Source of the DNA: JADJQU01 sp035490315
Lineage (GTDB): Bacteria > Planctomycetota > UBA1135 > GCA-002686595
DNA: 18,733 nt
Assembly: GCA_035490315.1 (NCBI GenBank)
Contig: DATHET010000305.1
Span: forward strand, 1 to 18,733
Direction: 5' to 3'
The notes beneath the pieces are model-generated. The model made no database searches and had not been told where the DNA came from. It saw only the letters and a list, made by a program, of their open reading frames with translations. The position numbers and the translations under genes are program-made. This document shows positions 7,395-14,556 of the stretch, piece by piece. The number at the start of each line of letters is the position of its first letter. Position 1 is the first letter of the stretch.

Positions 7395-8474
7395 ATGAAG
7401 CCGTTCCCGATTGCACTCGCAAGCTCGCCCGAGAGGCGTGTCACCTGGTGCGGGATGCTGCTCTTGATCGGCCTGGCCGCCGCGGGCTGTCCGCGCGCGG
7501 GCGGGAGCAGCGCCGATTCGAGCGGCGCGACGGGCGGCATGAGCGACAGTGCGCTGCCGAGTTCCGCGTCGCTGCCGCCGGCACGACCGCGCGAGCTCCC
7601 CTCACTGACGCCGATCGAGGGCGCGCGCGACGCCATCGTGATCGCCGGCCAGCGCTTCGCGATCGGCGCGCCGGTCGTCCTGTGGAGCGATCCCGACGGT
7701 TACAGCGCCTACGAGACGGAACCGTTCTTCGAGGGCGAGCCGCGCGCCGACGCGCCGGTCGGTCTGCGCTACGCGCCTGGTCGCAAGCAGTTGGGCGTCG
7801 ACATCCTCGAGCCTTCGCTCGACGAGCTGAAGGATCTCGTCGATCAGCTCGTGCTGCACTTCGACGTCTGCGGCGTGTCGCGCCAGTGCTTCAAGGTGCT
7901 GCAGGACATGCGCGGCCTGTCGGTGCACTTCATGCTCGACATCGACGGAACGCTGTACCAGACCCTCGACCTGCGCGACACGGCCTGGCACGCGCGCCAG
8001 GCGAACCCGCGCTCGATCGGCGTGGAGATCGCCAACATGGGCGCTTACGGGCCGGGCAATGCCTCCGCACTCGATGCCTGGTACGCGCAGGACGAGAGCG
8101 GCTGGCGCATCCAGATTCCCGAGCGGCTCGGCGACGGCGGTGTGCGCACCCTGGATTTCGTCGGACGGCCGGCGCGCGGCGAGCGCATCCAGGGCATGGT
8201 GCAGGGCGAGTCCTTCGAGCAGTTCGATTTCACCCCGCAGCAGTACGACACGCTGGTCAAGCTCGCCGCGGTGCTCTGCCGCGTGCTGCCGAGGATCGAG
8301 CCCGACGCGCCCCGCGACGCGCGCGGTCGGGTGCGCACCGATGCGCTGGCGCCCGAGGACTTCGAGGACTTCCATGGAATCCTCGGGCACCTGCACGTGA
8401 CGCGCGAGAAGAACGATCCAGGTCCGGCTCTGGATTGGGAGAGCTTTCTCGAGCGCGTTCGCGAGCGACTCTGA
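7395..8474 (+). CDS. N-acetylmuramoyl-L-alanine amidase (Amidase_2), lipoprotein
   Basis: Zinc amidase of the Amidase_2/PGRP fold, which splits the bond between N-acetylmuramic acid and L-alanine of peptidoglycan. The 359 residues begin with an Arg-containing n-region, a hydrophobic stretch MLLLIGLAAA, and G-Cys32. This resembles a lipobox with Ala at -3, followed by a Ser/Gly/Ala-rich linker to about residue 70, so an exported, lipid-anchored enzyme is likely. The catalytic domain shows LVLHFDVCG (likely zinc ligand His155), LSVHFMLDIDGTLYQTLDL, SIGVEIANMGAYG, and the late GHLHVTREKNDPGP motif. The last gives His332 or His334 and Asp341 as the probable remaining metal site. Two cysteines eight residues apart (VCGVSRQC region) may pair. 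It is convergent with murQ, with a 7-bp gap. It may release fragments for murein recycling or remodel the cell wall; the exact substrate is unknown. Confidence 0.9.
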   Translation: MKPFPIALASSPERRVTWCGMLLLIGLAAAGCPRAGGSSADSSGATGGMSDSALPSSASLPPARPRELPSLTPIEGARDAIVIAGQRFAIGAPVVLWSDPDGYSAYETEPFFEGEPRADAPVGLRYAPGRKQLGVDILEPSLDELKDLVDQLVLHFDVCGVSRQCFKVLQDMRGLSVHFMLDIDGTLYQTLDLRDTAWHARQANPRSIGVEIANMGAYGPGNASALDAWYAQDESGWRIQIPERLGDGGVRTLDFVGRPARGERIQGMVQGESFEQFDFTPQQYDTLVKLAAVLCRVLPRIEPDAPRDARGRVRTDALAPEDFEDFHGILGHLHVTREKNDPGPALDWESFLERVRERL

Positions 8475-8481
8475 GCGCGCC

Positions 8482-9381
8482 CTAGCTCTCGCCGAGCGCG
8501 GCGCGCAGCGAGCCGCCGCTCTGCTCCAGTTGCGCCCGCGCCGCCTGTGCGTCGAGGCCGAGACGCTGCATGAGCACGGCCACCTGGACCTGGCCCTCGG
8601 CTGCATCGAGCGAGCGCGAAGCCGCTTCGCGTTCGCAGGCGCACAGCTCCATGACCAGCCGCAGGCCGCGTTCCGCGAGCTTCACATTGCCGCGCGTGTG
8701 GACCGCGACCATGCGATTCCCGTGCACCTTGCCCAGGCGCACCATGACCAGGGTGCTGATCGTGTTGAGCACGAGCTTGGTGGCCGTGCCGGCTTTCAAG
8801 CGCGTCGAGCCGGTCAGGACCTCGGGGCCCGTGACGACGCGGATCGAGACGTCGGCCTTGTCGTCGACCAGTGCGCGCGGAACGCAGGCCAGGAACACGC
8901 TCGCTGCGCCGCGCGCGCGCGCGAACTCGAGTCCTGCGCGCACGAAGGGCGTGGTTCCGCTCGCGGCGATGCCGAAGAGCACGTCGCGCGAACTGAAGCC
9001 GCGCGACTCGAGCTCGCGCGCCGCGGAGCTCTCGTCATCTTCCGCGCCTTCGACCGCGCCGGTCAGTGCGGCGGATCCGCCCGCGATCACGGCTTGCACG
9101 AGCTCCGGCGCGCTTTGGAACGTCGGCGGGCACTCGACGGCATCGAGCATCGCGAGCCGACCGCTCGTCCCCGCGCCGAGATAGAAGAGCCGGCCACCCT
9201 TCGCGAGCCGCGCCGCGATCAGGTCGACGGCGGCCGCGATTTCTTTTTGCGCGAGCGCCAGGGCGTCGTGGATGGCGCGGTCCTCGGCCTGGATCAGGGC
9301 CACGGCGGCCTGCGTGCCGAGCCGATCGAGATCCGCCGAGGCGGGGTTGCGCTCTTCGGTCGGCAGCTTCGAGCGGTCCAT
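8482..9381 (-). CDS. murQ: N-acetylmuramic acid 6-phosphate etherase MurQ
   Basis: Cytoplasmic SIS-domain lyase that removes D-lactate from MurNAc-6-phosphate to give GlcNAc-6-phosphate, a step in recycling peptidoglycan amino sugars. The 299-residue length is typical of MurQ. Family motifs: LPTEERNP at the N-terminus, FYLGAGTSGRLAMLDAVECPPTF at 66-88, GAEDD at 112-116, IAASGTTPFV, TRLKAGTATKLVLNTIST, and GKVHGNRMV. Glu83 and Glu114 fall at the numbering known for the catalytic glutamates of E. coli MurQ. A short helical tail (from about 270) resembles the UBA-like end of the family. Start ATG 9381 lies 2 bp after the TGA of the reductase, so it should be translated from the same mRNA. A longer reading from 9468 overlaps the reductase and adds unrelated residues, so it was rejected. 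No MurNAc PTS or anhMurNAc kinase is seen nearby. Confidence 0.94.
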   Translation of the reverse strand: MDRSKLPTEERNPASADLDRLGTQAAVALIQAEDRAIHDALALAQKEIAAAVDLIAARLAKGGRLFYLGAGTSGRLAMLDAVECPPTFQSAPELVQAVIAGGSAALTGAVEGAEDDESSAARELESRGFSSRDVLFGIAASGTTPFVRAGLEFARARGAASVFLACVPRALVDDKADVSIRVVTGPEVLTGSTRLKAGTATKLVLNTISTLVMVRLGKVHGNRMVAVHTRGNVKLAERGLRLVMELCACEREAASRSLDAAEGQVQVAVLMQRLGLDAQAARAQLEQSGGSLRAALGES

Positions 9382-9383
9382 GG

Positions 9384-10229
<846 letters not shown>

Positions 10230-10450
10230 GCGCGCCAGCCTGACCGACGCGCGCGGGGCGATCAATGGGCGATCCGTACTGGCGCACGCTGGTTCCGGCC
10301 GGGAGCCAGCCCGAGGATGCGGGCTCAGCCGGTGCCCGCATGCGCGTCAGCGCGACCGACGCGCGGCGCGATCCATGGGCGATCCGTACAGGCGCACGCT
10401 GGTTCCCGCGGGAGCCAGCCCGAGGCTGCGGGCTTAGCCGGTGCCCGCAT

Positions 10451-10473
10451 GCGCGTCAGTGTGACTGACGCGC
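10451..10473. promoter_or_regulatory. Perfect 10-bp inverted repeat in the reductase leader
   Basis: GCGCGTCAGT, a GTG spacer, then ACTGACGCGC. It lies 18 nt downstream of the membrane-protein stop (10492) and abuts the ATG of repeat unit 2 on the minus strand. The corresponding sites in the other units (about 10341-10363 and 10230-10252) have mismatched arms, so this copy is the most symmetrical. It could be an operator, a terminator without a T-tract, or a stem that processes the mRNA. Confidence 0.4.
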
Positions 10474-10491
10474 GGCGCGATCCATGGGCGA

Positions 10492-10863
10492 TCAGTACTG
10501 GCGCACGCTGTCGTCCTGCGATTTGCCCTTTTCACCCAGCGGCTTCACGGGATCCAGCGGTCGCACGTCCCATCCGTGCGAGTCCCACTCGAGCTCGTGG
10601 GGGGAGTCGAACTCGCGCCGGAGGTGGTGCTCGATCTCGTCGCGGTTGTCGATCACGAACCCCACGCCGACCAGGATCGCGAAACCGATCAGGGCGAAGA
10701 AGGCGGCCCCGAGCAGCACCAGCGTCACCGCGCAACCGCCGGGGAAACCTAGCGGCGTGCCCTCGCGCCTGGCGGCGAAGCGAAAGGCGGCGAAGCCGAT
10801 CAACGCCAGGACGACGAGGAAGCAGGCGAAGAGCAAGACTGCGATCAGGAAGGAGGGCAGCAT
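10492..10863 (-). CDS. Small two-TM membrane protein, unknown function
   Basis: No family recognised. From ATG 10863 the product has 123 residues. There is a first hydrophobic segment at about 2-30 (FLIAVLLFACFLVVLALIGFAAF), a short basic Arg/Glu/Gly linker, and a second segment at about 45-70 (GCAVTLVLLGAAFFALIGFAILVG). A charged tail of about 50 residues follows, rich in Glu, His and Asp (EIEHHLRREFDSPHELEW). The tail should lie on the same side as the N-terminus. A GTG at 10896 would lengthen it by 11 residues. The last five codons and the stop lie in the tandem repeat, and the stop exists only in this copy. It is upstream of the reductase and murQ on the same strand, so it may be the first gene of that unit. 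It looks like a real gene because of coherent TM segments and position, but no function can be offered. Confidence 0.65.
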   Translation of the reverse strand: MLPSFLIAVLLFACFLVVLALIGFAAFRFAARREGTPLGFPGGCAVTLVLLGAAFFALIGFAILVGVGFVIDNRDEIEHHLRREFDSPHELEWDSHGWDVRPLDPVKPLGEKGKSQDDSVRQY

Positions 10864-10929
10864 GGAAAAGTGGGGCTTGGGACTCGAAGGCAGCACCGCG
10901 CGGCGCGGCGCTCCTGCGCGCTGGAGCGG

Positions 10930-10935
10930 ATTCTA
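10930..10935 (-). promoter_or_regulatory. Possible -10 element for the membrane protein-reductase-murQ unit
   Basis: On the minus strand the hexamer TAGAAT matches the sigma-70 -10 consensus at five of six positions, in an otherwise G+C-rich gap. It lies about 67 nt before ATG 10863 and 34 nt before GTG 10896. No clear -35 was seen. Confidence 0.25.
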
Positions 10936-11004
10936 TTCGCCGGCGGGTCCGGGCCTTCGAGCCCGCGCTCCGCTGCCGCGGCCAGCGAGTCAGCCGCGCC
11001 CTTC

Positions 11005-11013
11005 TGTTAGATT
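11005..11013 (+). promoter_or_regulatory. Possible extended -10 element for the dehydrogenase
   Basis: TGTTAGATT fits an extended -10 (TGn plus hexamer). It is followed by GTTCGCCC, and almost the same string precedes coaD (TGTTAGACTCTTCGCCC). It lies about 60 nt before ATG 11076. No -35 is evident. Confidence 0.3.
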
Positions 11014-11075
11014 GTTCGCCCTCCTGGTTTCCAGGCCCGATTCCGCTCCCGTCCTCACTTCCGCCGCTCTCCGCC

Positions 11076-12629
11076 ATGCAAACGCTCGAAAGCCTGGTCC
11101 TCGGTCGCGCGGTGCGCGGCAGCGACGCTCCGGTCCAGCTCCACAATCCCAGCACCGAGGAGGCCCTGGCGGACGTGCGCTCGGGCGGGATCGATTTCCG
11201 CGCGGTCGTGGAGTACGCGCGAGCCACGGGCGGACCCGCTCTGCGCGCCATGAGCTTCGCCCAGCGCGGCGCACTGCTGAAAGCCCTCTCCGGCGCCATC
11301 CATGCCGAGCGCGAGGCCCTGATCGAGCTCTCGATCCAGAACGCCGGCACGCCTCGCGGCGACGCGAAATTCGACATCGACGGCGCCACTGGGACGCTTG
11401 CGTATTACGGCGCGCTCGGCGAAACGCTCGGCGATCGGCGCGTGCTCTTCGACGGAGAGGGCGTCCAGCTCGGCCGCACCGCGCGCTTCTGGGGTCAGCA
11501 CGTGCTCGTTCCGCGCCTGGGCGCCGCGGTGCACATCAATGCTTTCAATTTCCCGGCCTGGAACATGATGGAGAAGGCGGCCTGCGCGCTGCTCGCGGGC
11601 GTGCCGGTGATCGAGAAGCCTGGGACTTCGACGGCGATGCTCGCCGCGCGCATCGCGCGCATCGTGCACGATTCCGGGATCCTGCCCGCGGGAGCCTGGC
11701 AGTTCATCGCCGGCTCGGTCGGCGACTTGATCGCGCACCTCGACGCCCAGGATTCGATCGCTTTCACCGGGAGCTCGCGCACCGCGGCGCTCCTGCGCGG
11801 CCACCCGAACGTGGTGCGCAACAACGTGCGCATCAACCTCGAGGCGGATTCGCTCAATGCAGCGATCCTGGCGCCCGACGTCGACAGCTCGAGCGAGACC
11901 TACGCGCTGTTCTTGTCGAACGTCGCGCTCGACATCACCCAGAAGTCGGGCCAGAAGTGCACCGCGGTGCGGCGCATCCTGGTGCCGCGCGAGCGCGTCG
12001 GCGACGTGCGCGCCGACCTGGTCGCGGCCCTGGCCAAGGTCAAGCTCGGAGATCCGACGTTGACCGAGACGCGCATGGGGCCGCTCGCTTCGAAGGCTCA
12101 GTTCGACGAGGTGCGCGCCGGGATTGCGCGGCTCGCGGGAGTGGCGGAAGTCGCCTGCGGCGGAGCGGAGCGCGCGCGGGATCGCGGCTACTTCGTCGCT
12201 CCGACGCTGCTTGTCGCGCGCGACGCGAACGCCGACGTGTTCCACGCCGACGAGGTCTTTGGCCCGGCGGCCTGCGTGCTCGCCTACTCGGGGGCAGCGG
12301 ACGAGGCGGCGGCGCTGGTCGCTCGCGGAGGCGGGGGACTGGTCGCGAGCGCTTACTCGAACGCCGGCGATTGGGTCGAGCGCATCGTGCTCGGGCTCGC
12401 GCCTTGGCATGGTCGACTGTGGCTCGGCAGCGATCGCATGGCCGAGCAGTCCTTGCCGCCCGGCATGGTGCTGCCCGCTTCGATTCACGGCGGGCCTGGT
12501 CGCGCCGGCGGCGGGGAGGAACTCGGCGGCTTGCGCGGATTGGCCTTCTACCAGCAGCGCACGGCCCTGCAAGGCTTCAAGAGCCAGATCACGGCCTTTG
12601 GCCCGGTGGAATCGAGCGCGGTCAGCTGA
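11076..12629 (+). CDS. PaaZ/BoxD-type CoA-linked semialdehyde dehydrogenase
   Basis: Aldehyde dehydrogenase of 517 residues that matches the ALDH half of PaaZ, without the MaoC-like hydratase half. Stand-alone enzymes of this kind include BoxD (3,4-dehydroadipyl-CoA semialdehyde dehydrogenase), so oxidation of a ring-cleavage acyl-CoA semialdehyde with NADP+ is the likely reaction. Visible landmarks: ALRAMSFAQRGALLKAL, DIDGATGTLAYY, HINAFNFPAWNMMEK, SIAFTGSS, the catalytic base Glu256 in NLEADSLN, and the nucleophile Cys295 in KSGQKCTAVRRI. Near the end come HADEVFGPAA and the PaaZ signature HGGPGRAGGGEELGGLRG. ATG 11076 is used because the protein then begins like PaaZ (MQTLESLVLGR). The frame stays open far upstream through the tandem repeat, which is an artefact. 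No other paa or box genes are in the window. The last codons are duplicated in the repeat that follows. Confidence 0.85.
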   Translation: MQTLESLVLGRAVRGSDAPVQLHNPSTEEALADVRSGGIDFRAVVEYARATGGPALRAMSFAQRGALLKALSGAIHAEREALIELSIQNAGTPRGDAKFDIDGATGTLAYYGALGETLGDRRVLFDGEGVQLGRTARFWGQHVLVPRLGAAVHINAFNFPAWNMMEKAACALLAGVPVIEKPGTSTAMLAARIARIVHDSGILPAGAWQFIAGSVGDLIAHLDAQDSIAFTGSSRTAALLRGHPNVVRNNVRINLEADSLNAAILAPDVDSSSETYALFLSNVALDITQKSGQKCTAVRRILVPRERVGDVRADLVAALAKVKLGDPTLTETRMGPLASKAQFDEVRAGIARLAGVAEVACGGAERARDRGYFVAPTLLVARDANADVFHADEVFGPAACVLAYSGAADEAAALVARGGGGLVASAYSNAGDWVERIVLGLAPWHGRLWLGSDRMAEQSLPPGMVLPASIHGGPGRAGGGEELGGLRGLAFYQQRTALQGFKSQITAFGPVESSAVS

Positions 12630-12845
12630 GACTGCACGGAGCGCCCTCACCTCAGATCGCGCAGAGTGCAATCCGCTGAGATTCCTGCGGCGAGCGCAGT
12701 CCGCTGAGATTCCGCGGCGAGGCGTGGAATCGAGCGCGGACATCTCAGACCGCGCAGCGTGTAATCCGCTGAGATTCTTGCGGCGAGCGAAGTCTTCTGA
12801 GACCGCGCCGAGCGCAGTCTGCTGACATTCTGCGGCGAGCCTGGT
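12606..12845. repeat. Degenerate intergenic repeat block including the dehydrogenase 3' end
   Basis: Two scales are visible. A ~119-bp unit begins GTGGAATCGAGCGCGG at 12606, inside the last codons of the dehydrogenase, and again at 12725, with a ~20-bp deletion in the second copy. Inside it a ~27-bp motif, GCTGAGATTC-(C/T)TGCGGCGAGCG, recurs at about 12675, 12703, 12769, 12796 and 12821 with decay. CTCAG/CTGAG pairs give imperfect hairpins. The block separates two converging genes, so it may also act in termination. No gene was found in it. Confidence 0.8.
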
Positions 12846-14174
12846 TCAGCGCTGCGCGGACGGCGAGGACTGGGTTTCGCCGCTCTTCGTATCCGGCGTG
12901 CCCCACTTGGCGCGGTTCTCTTCCCACCAGGTGAACCAGTCGCGGTTGGAGCTTCCGAAGTCCGCGCCGGTCAGGTTCGAGAGGGAAGAGCGCACCAAGC
13001 GCGCTTCAGTCGCGAAGCTGACCACGTAGCTGCCGATGACTCGCGCGTCGAGCACCGAGCCTTCGATCAGCACGTTGATCTGCGGATCGGCGACGGAAGA
13101 CGAATTGGCTACTTCGACATCGAAGTCCTGGATGTAGGCCGTCTGCTTGCCGATGAAGATCGAGCCGCCGCCGACGCCCGCGGATTTTCCCGACTGCACG
13201 GCCGCGTTGACCCGCGTCAGGTAGCTCATCAAGGGCTCGACCGCCGCGGGATAGCCCATGACACCCAGTGCCTGGATCGAATTCTCGCGCAGCTTGGGAT
13301 TCGAGGAGTTGAGCGCCTTCAAGGCGGGGCCGGTCACATTCGGATCCTGGACGTCGCGCAGCGCGCGCGCGGCTTCGACGCGCACTTCCTCGGAGCCGTC
13401 GAGCACCGAGCGGCTGATCAGCAACTGGACGTCGTCCATCCGCAGGTTCTTCCCGGGGAAAATGCGGCGCAGCGCGAGCGCGGCCAGCGCGCGCAGGCGA
13501 GGTGAGTGGGAAGTGAGGTGGCCGCGCAGAGCCGTGCGCAGGGCATCGGTCGCGCCGCCGGAAGCAAGGCGCTGGATCGCGATCTCGCGCACCGTCGAGG
13601 TTCCGTTGGCGGCGGCTCGCAACACGCCGGAGATCGGATCGTCGCTCGTCATGGCGTTGTCGATCGCGTTGATGCCGAGCTGTGGCGCGAGACTCTTCAT
13701 CAGGACCAGAGCCTGGCGCTGGTCGGGATCCGCGGCGAGCACGCGATCGAGCTGCGAGAGGGCTTCGCTCATCAGGCCTTGGCGGGACATCCACTCGGCG
13801 AGGCCGACGCGGCGCGTGTTCTGCTCCTGACGAGGTCCCGTCGAGAGTTGTTGCTCCAAGCGCTTGGCGTCCGCGAGGGCGTCGCGCTCGAGGATCGCGC
13901 GCACCACCGTGCCTTCGCCGAGCTGTTTCCAGTCGGATCTGCCGCTCAGGTATTCCCAGCCGGACTCGCCGTGCCTGGCGCGCACGCGCAGCACGCTTCC
14001 GCTGCGCAGGACCAGCAGGCGGGGAGCCTCGTCGCTGTCGGACACCTGGGGACCGGAGCTCTCCTGGACTTTCGCCACGGGGTCCTGGGCTTGCACCGCG
14101 GGAGTCTCCGGACCGATTGCAGCCAGCGCGACCAGGCCAGGTGTCAGCCAGGCGGAGAACATCAGGTGCTTCAT
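12846..14174 (-). CDS. Exported HEAT-repeat protein
   Basis: Predicted secreted or periplasmic protein of 442 residues. ATG 14174 gives a signal peptide, MKHLMFSAWLTPGLVALAAIG followed by cleavage near AVQA-QD (about residue 29). ATG 14186 (MEHFMKHL) is an alternative only four codons longer, and the open frame to 14321 is probably untranslated. A small domain (about 50-95, LLVLRSGSVLRVRARH...GWEYL) precedes a helical, TPR-like piece (AEWMSRQGLMSEALSQLDRVLAADPDQRQAL). HEAT/armadillo-type repeats follow at about 185-320 (VREIAIQRLASGG, RLRALAALALRRIF, EVRVEAARALRDV, KLRENSIQALGVMG). The end carries a D-W-F-T-W-W-E-E-N motif that I associate with planctomycetal HEAT proteins. Such repeats bind other proteins; no partner or enzyme activity is evident. 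It converges with the dehydrogenase across the repeat block. Confidence 0.8.
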   Translation of the reverse strand: MKHLMFSAWLTPGLVALAAIGPETPAVQAQDPVAKVQESSGPQVSDSDEAPRLLVLRSGSVLRVRARHGESGWEYLSGRSDWKQLGEGTVVRAILERDALADAKRLEQQLSTGPRQEQNTRRVGLAEWMSRQGLMSEALSQLDRVLAADPDQRQALVLMKSLAPQLGINAIDNAMTSDDPISGVLRAAANGTSTVREIAIQRLASGGATDALRTALRGHLTSHSPRLRALAALALRRIFPGKNLRMDDVQLLISRSVLDGSEEVRVEAARALRDVQDPNVTGPALKALNSSNPKLRENSIQALGVMGYPAAVEPLMSYLTRVNAAVQSGKSAGVGGGSIFIGKQTAYIQDFDVEVANSSSVADPQINVLIEGSVLDARVIGSYVVSFATEARLVRSSLSNLTGADFGSSNRDWFTWWEENRAKWGTPDTKSGETQSSPSAQR

Positions 14175-14186
14175 GAAATGTTCCAT

Positions 14187-14556
14187 CGAAGGAGCAGGCG
14201 TCGCGGACCCCGGTGCGAGTCGGCTCGACCCATCGAGAAAGCCTAACGCCGCGCACGGGGCGGAGAGCGTTCGGCACAGAAACCCATCGGAGCTGACCGG
14301 CGGCGGCCCTGTGGTTACCAAATAGATGGACGGGGGGCTGCCGCCGGTTCCGTGCTCGCACGTCTCCAGCCTGCCTGGCAGCCCCTCGACACCTCTCCTG
14401 ATCTGCTGGCGAACCAGGTCCCCTCAGACCCGTGCGCCTCGCCGACCCTGCGCGGCCGGCGCGCGACTTCCAGGGCAGAGTGGTCGAACCCCGCGCCCGC
14501 CCTGGGCATCGCGAGCCGTGCAGAGCGAGTTTCGTGCCAGGCATCGCCCCCGAGCG
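14187..14556. other. 370-bp gap between comEC and the HEAT gene, with inverted repeat and possible promoter
   Basis: No convincing gene was seen on either strand; open frames here are G+C-driven extensions of neighbours. An inverted repeat with 14-bp arms (14296-14309 and 14335-14348, one mismatch, ~25-nt loop) could form a hairpin. On the minus strand GTTAGGCTTTCTC (TAGGCT at 14245-14240) resembles the GTTAGA[CT]T elements before coaD and the dehydrogenase. It may be the -10 of the HEAT gene, about 55-65 nt before its start. Confidence 0.35.

Noticed and set aside
7273..7422. 50-residue N-terminal extension of YifB
   Set aside because: The extra part is unlike the family and would include the divergent promoter region and palindrome; the ATG at 7272 gives the normal length.
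12606..12845. CRISPR array
   Set aside because: Repeat copies differ in sequence and spacing, there are no uniform unique spacers and no cas genes, and the block contains duplicated coding sequence.
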